In this document: positions 12,301-22,800 of the stretch, one piece after another
Layout: every line of letters starts with the position of its first letter
How positions within the stretch are numbered: the stretch's first letter is position 1
DNA from: Calonectria ilicicola
Lineage: Eukaryota > Ascomycota > Sordariomycetes > Hypocreales > Nectriaceae
Assembly: GCA_020809705.1 (NCBI GenBank)
Contig: CP085828.1
Span: forward strand, 5,332,001-5,396,000
Length of the DNA: 64,000 bases
Direction: 5' to 3'
Translations under genes and position numbers: made by a program
Notes under the pieces: generated by a model
What the model saw: the letters and a program-made list of their open reading frames with translations, nothing else
The model's database searches: none
What the model was told of the DNA's origin: nothing

Positions 12301-14000
12301 GACTATCGGACATGCCTGTGGGAGGATGCAAGCCACAATGTAGGACTAAAAACTAGTTTCGCTCCTCGGCTTTCCCCAAACGTGCTTGAACAATTTCGGC
12401 TGCCTACCCTATACATATTTGATTTCAAAGTCAGATTCACCACTGTTCACACGAATATTGCGTCAAAATGATAAGATGAGTAAATATATATAATTGCTAA
12501 TTAATATAATTATAGGCTATTTTTTGGTCTTTTTTAGGCCCTTTGTCATTTATCTTGTGATATTGTGAACTGGCAAGACATGGAGCGATGTGCTATATGG
12601 GAGGGAATGAACAGAATGATGAATAAGAATGCGTGGAAATAAAAATATAAAAAAAGAAAAAAAAATACCACATGAATTATTTAGATACGATTTAACTTAT
12701 CGATTCTTGAATTGATTTTTTATTTTCCATCCTTTGTTATTTGTCGCTGATTGAAAAAAGATTGCACAAATCAACGATGGCGGACAGGTCTAGACCATAA
12801 CTTTTTGTGGCTCATTGTGCAGGGGAGACACGTCGGAACTGATGTAATGCGATTGAGCACACGCTGGAAGTACTGGATCTAGTCTGTTTCCCTGAAACCG
12901 ATAAGAGCACCTGAAAAATTGAGGCGATGGAAGTAAGACAAGAAAGCGCCACGAAGGCCCAGACTCGAGCATTTGTTTGTTCACAAGCACATCCTTGTAA
13001 ACTAATGAATTTTCGTTTGCCGGTATATTTGAAGTTGTTTTTGCCTCTTCTTGCTCGCGAAGGAACACTAGTGTAGCCCGACTTATCGTTCTCGTGGATA
13101 TCGCCATAGCGCTCTCTGTGCCTGAATAATACTTACCTGCTCATGATGTTTTTTTACATCACGCAGCATTTCATTTCGGGTGTTGTAGGGTAGGAGGTAG
13201 AGGCTGTGTCTGTGTCATGTGAACTGAGATAGTCGCATCAAGAACAGCACTATTGGATTCAGGAGCTGCAGATCATTTGCACCCCAACAGGGCCTTTTTA
13301 GATCTTGGTGGATAGGTAAGCTGGATATATTTTTGATTCTTGTTGGATAGATCACTGTGGATAGTCTGGTAGAGCGCCTCATCGTCCAAGGTACCTCGGT
13401 TTTGCGGCTACAGGGTTCGTATACTGTCCCCGCAACCTCGATGGTTCTCACGCTTCTTTAAGCGAACCACCAACTACCCTATCCTAACTGGGGCAAGGGA
13501 ATCCGTCATGTGCAACTAGACTACTGTGACCGATATAGCACTTCGAAGATATAACTCAAAGCCCCGGGTGGGAAACGCGTGTGCATTTGAATGGTGTTAT
13601 TGTTTACCGATCTATGGGTAACACGAGGAAAGTTTTGATGCTGAGCACCGTTAGTTCCATACCATTGGTTCCAAGCGAGACTGACCCGGATAAGTCGTAG
13701 ATGAGCATGTAAACGGCCAGGTTATAGAAGCAGGTAGAAACTAACAGTGGGGCTGAATTGTGCCATTATTCAGTCCCTGAAACAGTCATGAAGGGCAATT
13801 TTGATCAATCAAGTCTGCTTTGCACTCTTTGTGGGGCCTGAATTCGATAGTGGGGTACGTCTGTCCCATCTAAGCTCCTGCCAACACTTGGAAGCAGGTG
13901 CACCTTCCCTTTGGCCAACATCACTCAAGAAACACGAATTTGGCAACCATCGCTTTCGCATCTTCACAGAAACACACACACACACACACACTCACTCACT
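9365..14000. other. Gene-poor intergenic stretch
   Basis: About 4.6 kb. From 9.4 to 12.3 kb it is GC-balanced with homopolymer runs (A-run near 9927-9940, T-runs near 9870 and 10010) and overlapping open frames on all strands, none with a recognisable domain. From about 12.45 to 12.78 kb it is sharply AT-rich (TA-rich runs, poly-A/T). A CA repeat sits at 13974-13991. The only open frame with a protein-like look is at 12790-13107 on the minus strand, listed separately. Confidence 0.5.
12790..13107 (-). CDS. Possible small hypothetical gene or exon
   Basis: An uninterrupted 105-codon frame starts at an ATG (13107). Its first half has fairly balanced amino-acid usage (M-A-I-S-T-R-T-I-S-R-A-T-L-V-F-L). 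The end is less convincing. I do not recognise a domain. On the minus strand just upstream, near 13136, there is a donor-like GTAAGT, so this could be an exon of a longer gene. It sits beside an AT-rich patch. It could equally be chance; nothing else supports it. Confidence 0.2.
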   Translation of the reverse strand: MAISTRTISRATLVFLREQEEAKTTSNIPANENSLVYKDVLVNKQMLESGPSWRFLVLLPSPQFFRCSYRFQGNRLDPVLPACAQSHYISSDVSPLHNEPQKVMV

Positions 14001-14064
14001 CACCAACAGGTACATAAGCAGGTGACTATAACGGAATTTGACGTTGGCTAACTAGTTAAACAGA

Positions 14065-14650
14065 ATGGCAACGCAGAACTCAGAGTGGGAGAGCCAGGTC
14101 GCCTTTTTTCAAAGGAACCGTCGTCTTCTCAACATAAAAAGCATCCACTACCAGGCTCGCCGGGCCGAAGTGGAGGCCGTCGTCAGAGCCAAGCTCAGTA
14201 AACCCGACACCGTTATTTTCCTCTGGCCACCTCCAAGTTCGGCTAGATATAGCAACTCGCAACGCCACAATGGCGAGATGAATCTCGGCTTTGAGTCACG
14301 GCCTGATGCGAAGAGAGCTCTGGCAGAACTAGCAAACTAGAGGTTACGCGGCCGTGAAGTCAAGGTTCGACAAGCAAGCAGGAACAAGGTGAGCCCATGG
14401 ACACCTACTCCATTTTCCACATTACTAACGTTAAGCCTAGGATACTGTTGCTGCCACCGTCTCTCACGTTGCCCCTACTACGACTCCCGCCACCGCTTCT
14501 GTAGTTGATACTCCTACAACAACCGCTCTCACCACATGTACTAATTATTTGGCACGAGAGTTCAATCAAGATCCCGTGGATAGAAAGAGCGGCGACGACG
14601 ACGACGATGACGACTACGTTCATATCAGCTTGAATGATGATGTAAACTAA
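14065..14650 (+). pseudogene. RRM-like gene broken by an in-frame TAG
   Basis: Two exons (14065-14388 and 14441-14650) share one frame across a clean 52-nt intron: donor GTGAGC, branch TTACTAAC, acceptor CCTAG. A possible 5'-leader intron with GGCTAAC and AAACAG ends just before the ATG. The full frame would be 177 codons, but codon 92 is TAG (14338-14340). Around the stop the translation resembles an RNA-recognition motif: a beta-1-like T-V-I-F-L-W, then G-E-M-N-L-G-F-E-S in the RNP1/beta-3 position, D-A-K-R-A-L-A-E-L as helix 2, and after the stop R-L-R-G-R-E-V-K-V. Exon 2 is Thr/Ala-rich and ends in a run of seven Asp. The stop could come from CAG by C-to-T change. Alternatively the gene makes a 91-aa truncated product. 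The RRM call is by pattern only. Confidence 0.5.
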
Positions 14651-14684
14651 GACTGTAAAAATGATAGTCCATCCCTCATTCCGT

Positions 14685-14766
14685 TGGGCGAAAGCCCATC
14701 AGCTTTTATTCCTTGGGTGAAAACCTGATTATTTGGGTGCAAACCCGACGTCCTGGTTGGAAACCC
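14685..14766 (+). repeat. Tandem short hairpins with GNRA-type loops
   Basis: Successive stem-loops follow the RRM-like frame. 14685-14698 is a 5-bp stem with loop GAAA. 14715-14726 is a 4-bp stem with loop GAAA and one G-T pair. 14735-14746 is a 4-bp stem with loop GCAA. 14755-14765 is a weaker GGTT/AACC stem with a three-base loop. The last three start 20 bases apart. GAAA and GCAA both fit the GNRA tetraloop consensus. The pairing is read directly from the sequence; a functional RNA is an inference. Confidence 0.5.
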
Positions 14767-14781
14767 TTGGGCCTGGCCCTA

Positions 14782-14833
14782 AAGCGCTGTAATGGCAGCC
14801 CTACGGGGAGTGGGTTCGATTCCCACAGCGCTT
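14782..14833 (+). ncRNA. tRNA-like fold (acceptor stem plus T arm, no normal D/anticodon arms)
   Basis: Bases 14782-14788 pair perfectly with 14827-14833 (7 bp). Inside, 14810-14814 and 14822-14826 form a 5-bp stem with a 7-base loop (TTCGATT), exactly a T arm. GGTTCGATTCC matches the Pol III B-box consensus. Only about 21 bases lie between the acceptor strand and the T arm, too few for normal D and anticodon arms, and the only pairing there is a short CCC/GGG hairpin. It is therefore not a standard decoding tRNA. Options are a truncated tRNA, a tRNA-derived SINE fragment, or a tRNA-like 3' processing signal for the preceding transcript. Confidence 0.5.
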
Positions 14834-17525
14834 CTCTCTTCTTTATAAACGAAAACATTGGTCGTTTAATGAGCTTATGGGAAGTTTGACCGGAGTTTCG
14901 GGTTCTGGGATCGAAAAAGACGACAAAGACCGAATTGACGACTAAACAGCATTCATCTGGGTAACGTCCTTAGTTTCCGATTGGCTCTGGAGTATGGAGT
15001 TATCCCAACTGACGGGCATGGTACATATGAACGATCGTGCACTTGCCTTATGAGTATGGGTACCTGGCCTAGAGCGACATTCGGGGTAGAACAAGAGTGT
15101 ACACACAGGTGCAAATTCTGCAAGTGTCATGGGTATGGCCGTTTGAAATCTCGGATTACATGATTGAGAGTCGGGTATACCTTGACACCGCGGACAACCT
15201 CAGGCATACAGGTTTACCAGACCAAATGTAAATTTTGGCGAGCCTCCAGTTCAGAAGTGAGCTGAGGGCTTGGATAGTAGGTCGATGAGAAGAAACCACT
15301 CTGCTATTAGTAAGGAACCTATATTATATCGAAGCAGTATTAATCCGATAACCAGGCGCTGGTATTCCGCTGAGTTGATGAATTCGCCCATCTCGAACCT
15401 TGTTCTCTGCAAGGTTAGCTATTTACCGTGCTATATTTTCTGGATATCTGACCCATGATCTTGCCTCTGGCATTTGGAGCACTTCGAGTTCCCGGTTGAG
15501 ACCTGAGTTGGTGGAAGTCATATCCGCATTTTAACCTCGTTATTGCTGATGATTGATCAGTGAGAAGCTTGCGCACAAACAATTGGACGGGGAATCAGAA
15601 ACCCCTAATTGTTTTCTTCAGTTGGCGGAGATTGTTATTTTGGCACAAGCTGATTGAGTCGGAGGTGTTGATATCGGGTTCATTTTGTAACCGACCAAGA
15701 TCGTACCAAAAGCCGTGCCATGAATTGTAAGCCATAACGTTCTGTGTAGAAGATATTAGGAGATGAACAAATGCCCGTGTTCTAGTAGTATCTGATGGTA
15801 CTGAGTGTTATGCACGTGAACCGCAACTAAGGAATCGAGATATAATGGGCTTTTATATGTCGATAGGGGAGAGGAAGCGGGTTTTCTATTATCAATGAGG
15901 TGGGTTTTAGTTGCCTTAACTCAACCCATCGTCGACTTGGTCCAAGTCTTCCTCTTCTGAACCTCCATCTGCCCCCTTCGGCAAGAGGCTTACAGGTGAC
16001 GAAATGCATGGCACCAAGCCTAAATTTCTCTTAACGGACCTACAAATATACCATACTGTATTAATTGCATCTATATTTATTTATTTATTCCTTTGATTAT
16101 TATTATGAAGCTTCTTATTTTTTGTTTTGAGATGGTGTGTCGCGTTTTCCGTCGTTGAGTCTTGTGTCCCTTGGAGATTGCTTAGAGAATGAAGCTCAAG
16201 CTTTAAAATTACTACGGTTGGCTTTGGTACACATTTTTTGAGATATTACCCACCTGATTTCTGAGGATCGTGTGATTGTTGCTAGACGGATCTGTACCAA
16301 TAGCAATGCGTCGAAGAATACATAACAAGGAGGTATTGCCATGTTTTCCCCTGGGCCGTGACTAGAACCAATTTTCCAGGGTAACAATCAGGATGTATAC
16401 CATAACTTCATTGCAAGGCACAATGCATCTGATTACTAAATACACTATATTATGTCATAAAATCATAAACGATATCATACGTAAAACATATGTACGTTGG
16501 TGCTGTTTATCTAACTTCATCCAATTGAAACATCCAGTCATCCACCTCACCCATCAAAGACACGATGGTGAGTACTCATTATTGAGTTTCTATTGGTTAT
16601 ACTAACCGAGATCGACGGAATTGACCATAAAAAATCCCTCGAGCTCAAAATTCGTGTACGCGCAGGTAGCGTTTTGGCCGTGACTTAGATCAGGTGTGTA
16701 TCAGGTTCCTGGATGTGATCGAAGGCTGGAGATTCGCCCTTCTTCTAATAATCATGGTTGCGTAATGAAAACTGCATTTGAGGGGCAATCGATGGAATCT
16801 TGTCCATTGCGAGAAGCTCAATAGCAAGGGCTGACACCCTATCCTTTCTGCGTGGGGGTCATACGACTTCGATAAGAGCCGTATGCTTGGATATGAGAAG
16901 ACACTGCCGCCTTCCCGGAACCATTTAACTTTAACATGTTTTAGTTTGTTTTACAAGATTGGCAATCATGGTCTCGGATGATGACGTGGCGCCGAAGGAA
17001 TGACCAGTTCGACAAGCCATCAGCGATGCCTTGGCATCAAAACCACATTTGATGGGTTGGCCACAACCACCCTGACATCAAATCGAGTAACAAACCGACC
17101 GACTGCACATCGCGTATTGCTTATCTCTGTCATGACGAGCGAGCCATTTTATTTTGTAGGGCGAGCGTGGGTCCATTCATGTTTTGCAAAAACTGACATC
17201 CCACTCTTGTCTTAGACAATTAGTGCAGTATAGCGTCTTGAGTAGTGTTGGAAGGTTCATCCGAACGAGGTGAACCAGTTGGAAACACCCGTGGTCAAAC
17301 GATAGATGCCATGGGCATCGGCGTTAGGATTAACATGTTAGGATATGCCGCTGTGGATATCCTTTGTGAGCTGCGCTATTTGTTGGGGAGATGCGAAAGT
17401 GAGACATGCTGTCATGTGCGTGAACGGTGGCTTATGAGCTCCAATCCTGCATGTGACAAATAGAGTAGAAGATGGCGGCGTAGTTTGTGCATTTGTCTAC
17501 TCGAAAGTGCAGGTAAAGAAGCACC
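14834..17525. other. Gene-free, partly AT-rich stretch
   Basis: About 2.7 kb with only short open frames (up to 72 codons) lacking any recognisable domain. Composition drifts AT-rich around 15.8-16.6 kb, with a TTTATTTATTTATT run near 16074-16090. No terminal repeats or target-site duplications were seen. Confidence 0.5.
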
Positions 17526-19845
17526 TCAGTCGTCGACCGGAAGCTGTACTTCTGGCAAGAGGGTTGGAAGAGCGAATCCGTATTTGTCCACTATGCTTTC
17601 CCCTCCGGTGAGGCCTTTTTCTTCACCGTTTTGACCATGGTGACCACCTGCAAGCCAGCGCTGCAGTCTAAATGATGTTTGTACCACATCCATAGCAATG
17701 TGCCAGTTGTCCACGCCTATTGTCATGAACCCGGCCACCATAAGGGTCTTGACGAAGCGGGATGGGCCGGTGTTATGACAGCTGGGAACGGCGCCAAGCA
17801 TTACCCACACGAATATACCAATAGTAGCCTTCCAGGTGGGCAGGGTGACTTGCCATACTGCTTGCCATATCATGAGGAAATCGGTCTCTGTACATATGGC
17901 AGTGGTCGGTACGCGGTTCAAGATGGCTCGGCAATATATCAAGGCTGTCATGCGAACGCAGCGGTACATTAAATCCGGTAGCTCGATCGATGGGGACGAC
18001 TTGTCAGATCTCGAAGATCCAGGGCTCTGACTATCTTGCTTCTCCTTCGGAGTTCCGGAAGCCGATGTAGCTCGAGAGTTGGGATGACGAGCTGGCGTAT
18101 CGGCTGGGAGCTCAGCTATTCGGTCGGTGACCCATCCAGCTGTAGTCACCACTTTCTGAAGCTGCTCAACTGTGGGATTTTCGGGTAGGGAAAGGACGGT
18201 TTCGAACAGGTACCGCATGTCATCAAGAATTAAGGCTGTACTGGGGTGTAATTGCAGTGACGCCGCACACCCCGTAAACGATGGCCATCCAAAGATGAGG
18301 GGTGAATTCAAGGCGGCATGAAAGGGCATCATGATAGGATCGTCAAATTCAAAGCCGGGTTGATCGTATATTAAGGGTTCGATTTCGTGAGCGAGCGCCA
18401 TCACAGCGTCGTGACTGTTATCAATGGTCAGCTTATCAGCACTTCACTCTGAGACTTGCCGGCAAAGAGAAACGTACATAATTACTGTTTTAGCCAAGTA
18501 GCCATGCAAACCTAATTTGTGCAACCCGCCTCGCATCCTGATCATTTGTTTAAGGCCCTGTATGTGGGCTTTCAAGTCGCCCGTGGCTCCCCAGTACCAC
18601 GAGTCAATGACCATTTGGACAACAGCGAGGATAGAGGCGTCGCTTGTTTGCATGGCTTCATCTCGAAGCTGTTCGTTCAACATTTGATACACCCTGCCCT
18701 TGTGCATGAGGGCCATTGTTTTGGGAATATGACCCGTTTCCGACAAAAAACAAGCCGATGTAAACAATACGATCTGCAGCAGAAGAGGGTCCTGGACGCA
18801 GCACGGAACCCAGTGTTTCATAAATGCGTTATTAGGATCGGGGTTTCCATCGACTGAAACTTTGAACCGGCACAACAGCTGCAGGTCTACGTGTTCCAAG
18901 GCATTAGTGATATGCTCCACTCAGGTACACCGGTGCACTTACGTATGCGTACTAGCTCCTTGTTCATCTTGGTCGGAGCCATGGGTAAAAATCGAAGCTG
19001 TTCTACCGACCCCTCGACCGGTAAGTTCAGACGGCGGCGTCCTTCGCGTAGTTGTACAAGGCTTTTCGTATCCTCTTTCCCGTATTCGTCGTCCAACAAA
19101 CGGTTAGCGAGCGTTAGGCGTCGTTCTAGAATGATTCGTAATTTTTCAAGCACTGCATCGGGATCCTTTTCTTCGTCGAGCGATACTGTAAATGGCACCC
19201 AGGGAGTTGCTGGAGTGTCGACTGGTGAAGAGTGCCGGCCACCATACTCTGACACGTCTGGCGATGATGAACTGATTACGGACTCGGGCGAATCAGCCCC
19301 TGATTCATCTACCTGCAAGATGGCATCTTGGACTGAAGCGGGATTAAGATGAGCGTATGGGCCGTTTCTTAACGCCACCGTCGTGGATGTCGGAACCTCG
19401 ACAATTCCTGGAGGCTGATTTCTACTGCTGTTCCTGTCAGCATGACCGCGGGTGTTGGGGCAGATGGATGCCGGGGTGCTGGGGCATCGAAAGTTTACTC
19501 ACCTTTTTGGGGCTTTGACCTTGTACTCGCATATTGGTTGAGGAAACCGACGTACACAGTTGGTACATGGCTGGCCTTGAGAACACTGCGATCGGGTTAG
19601 TATCTAGCTTATATCCGACGCCATCTAATTCCCCTGTGTAATGATAAGAGCTCCATCTGCTTTTCCCTCGGATATAACGGCCGTATTTACACGAGGGTGG
19701 AAAGTCAAGTGAGGAGAAGGGCAAGTACGAAAATCAGATATAAGCTTACCTTTTGCTTTCGACGACGGCATTCGGTACATGAAGAAGTTTGACGCTCCGC
19801 ACGACGGCGTGTAGCCTGAGTCTGCACGCCTTCAGGAGCCGGCAT
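17526..19845 (-). CDS. Zn2Cys6 (fungal binuclear cluster) transcription factor, five exons
   Basis: Exons on the minus strand: 19845-19750, 19585-19503, 19433-18943, 18886-18478, 18414-17526. They sum to 656 codons (655 aa) with all junctions in frame. The zinc cluster is split by intron 1: C-T-E-C plus six residues in exon 1, then C-S-Q-G-Q-P-C-T-N-C and a final Cys in exon 2. This gives the classic C-x2-C-x6-C-x5-C-x2-C-x8-C spacing at residues 23-51. The middle and C-terminal helical region (from about residue 224) resembles the fungal-specific transcription-factor domain. A Ser-rich linker sits around 340-370. It should act as a nuclear DNA-binding regulator of unknown targets. No biosynthetic or catabolic cluster flanks it, so context gives no clue. 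An in-frame upstream ATG at 19878 would add 11 residues. Confidence 0.9.
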
Positions 19846-22800
19846 GGTGGCGGCAGGTTTTACAAGTTCCTCGTGCATAAAGTTTTGATAGTTACCTACA
19901 GTAAGCGTGAGATGAGGTTTGACACGGAGCCGGAGGCGGACTCGGCGTTGACTGGGCCGTGGGATCACGGAGCAAAGACCGGAACAAAGACCAAGCCGGC
20001 GTTAGACGTCAAGATTGGAACCAACCTCCGCCTTAACAGAACCGAAGGTCCGTTAGTCCAGGCCGGGGCACGGTCGGAGAGCGGAGGTGGCAGTGACAGG
20101 GGGCGGGCCGGGCCCGGGCGGGAGTGTTGGTTGTAGTACAGAGGTAGCGGGCCGGTAGTCGAGGGCTAGGGTCAAAGCGGGCGATGATTGATGTCGGTTT
20201 CTCCCTGGCAAGTAAGTTCAAGAAACGGGCGACCCATCCGCACGACTAGGGGGTGATGTGACGGTGTGTAAATGAAGAAGAGAAAGAGATGATGAGATGT
20301 GATAGAAAAATGAGGAGGTGGAAAACGGAGAAGTAGTATGCATGTAGCAGTGCAACGTGAGAGGACGGGAGACGAGGTAAGATAGGCGAAACCGGACAAT
20401 GACAAGGAACAGGCCGGCGCTTGTTTGCGGATGCTGGTAGGATAAGGATAAAGCTCGCCAAGGGCAGATGACTTGAGAGGTCACGACAGCAACGGTTAGC
20501 CCGCGTGTGTTGCAAAGGGATGGACGGATGAAATGGAGGTTAGCCTGCTGTCAAATAGCAGTGGCCGGCTGTGGGTGTGTGGATGGGGGGGGGATGTAAG
20601 GTGGAGTGAGCCCCGATGCTGTGGCGCCGATGCTTGGTTGCGCTTGCGCGCCTGCTGCTGCGAGCTGGAGTTGGGGCTGCTGATGGTGCTGGATTGCGCC
20701 CGGGGCTATGAGTTGCGTGTGCGCCTGGAGTCTTTGCCTGGTCGTTGGTCGGCTTGTCGGAACGTCCCCAGCTAGATCTCGATGCTGTTGGTTGATGGCG
20801 CAGCCGCAGATCTCGTCGTGCAGATGGTCCAGTGTCGAGCGTCCGGTCTAAGAATGTTTCTGCTCCGCAGTTGGTAGTCTCGGGTAATACTGGGAACCCT
20901 GGAGATCGCTCGTTGGTGAGCGCTGTCGAATGTGTCTGGGAAAATCTCCGGGAGGACTGCAGTCTAGGAGAGGAGGATGACGAGTCGCTTTATTCGTTGG
21001 CGGCAAGAAAAGAGGGTAGGGAAAACGGTTTGATTCGCCGCGCGGAAACGGGTAGTGAGCGGGCGAAGGGTGGGTGGTACGCCGTAGTGAGAGGCGCACA
21101 CGAGATGTTGTCGTGGTACAGTGGTGGGATGTACCAACAGATGTACTGCACAGTAGTCGCACCAAGAGTGCAGGCGCAGATGGACGAGAAGAAGCTCTGC
21201 GCCGCGCACGGAAGCGACGGGACGGCGCGAGATGAAGAATAGAAGTCGGGGGATAAGAGGAAGGACGAAAGAACAAAGAAGTAGGAGGAAAAGAAAAACA
21301 CCAGACACGACAATGTCGGGCTAATTAGCAAAGTGTCGTTGTCCCCAGCAGGCCAAAGCAATGAGACGGAGGGTGGTGGCAAAGCGAAGGCCCAAAAAGA
21401 CCAGGGAGATTAAAAAGTACAGCACGGATACAGCAGGCGATGATGCGTTGAGGGGCCTGAGACGGAGATGGAGACGCGGATGGAGATGGGAGATGGAGAT
21501 GGCGGACGAGGTGGCTTTGGGCTGTGGTTTGAGTTGATGCGCAATGCCCAGTCGTTGAGCCGTTTGACGCAGTTCAATCAGATGAATGAGAGCTGCATGA
21601 GGCTGATTGAGTCGGGTCGTTGACGGCTGTCGCGTGGCCAGCGAGGAGGGAGATGGCTGTTTGACGTTTGAGGTAGGGTAGGGTGCCCATGATCAGCGCT
21701 GCAGCAAACAGGCGAGTTAATGCACGGAGCGTGAGTGAGAGGCAGAATCCCCTCCTTACTTTGCGTGCGTGCGTGGTTGGGCAAACGAGTACACGACCGA
21801 CGGCCGTCCCTTTTCAGAGCAAGTGAAGAGTGTCGGTCGGAGGCGGACTGATGAGAGACGGCCGCCCGCAACCTTGGCTCTAGCTCCCCCCGGAAGAGCA
21901 CAAGACAGGACGGACCGGGCTGCATTGATTTGCGTTGCTTTACTTTTAGCGCTCGAGCTAAGGGCGCTGGGGAGGCAGGTAATTAGGGCGGCGGCCACGC
22001 TTCCTTGCCTCGACTAATTTGTACGGCAGTTCTGGGGGAAGCTAACAAGGCCCGGGCCAGCTAATCCGCGGGCTCTGCCGACGGATGATTTGCACGACAC
22101 GAATGCGGGCACTGGAGAGAGTTTGACAGGAGGGAGGGAGGGAGGCGAAAGAACCCGTCAAGATTGTTCCAGCAGGGCATCAATCACATTTCGTTGGGTG
22201 CAATGTTAAAAGTAGAAAATTTCCGTCGAGGAAAAAGAAACGAAAATCCCGGAATTTCGGGGACGGAGGGGAGGGGCCAAGGCACTGATGGATGCTGGAT
22301 GGATGGATACTGGATGGGTACTGGATGGGTGGATGGGTGGATGGGTGATGTGCATACCTCTCGCATCATGCATCATCCCTCTAGAGTGCGTTGGCTGGCG
22401 TTAGCTGGGCCCCAAGGCGTGGGTTAACTTTTTCTTTTTTCTTTTTCTTTCTGCCTTGTTCGCTTCCCGTTCCGTACGAACCATGTCTGTCGCTTCTGCC
22501 ATGAATGCTGCTGAGCTGGGCGCCCTTGGTTGAGAGAGAGAGACGGGTCGCAGGACTAGGACCAGGAGATGGTATCTGCGCGCAGCTGTGGCGGCCCAAC
22601 TCGACGCCGATTCCCCATCTATCTCCCCCGTCTCTCTCCCCCGTCTCTCTCCCCCGGACCAGGCCTAGAAAGAGACCCCAGACGAGAGCAAGGCGAGGCG
22701 GCGACAAACGCTTGGATGACAGCTTGTCAATCTCGTGTGGGCAGGAGACCGTGCTTTGGCTTTTAGCATTTCGGCCGGGAACGGAAACAAAGGGGAAGCG

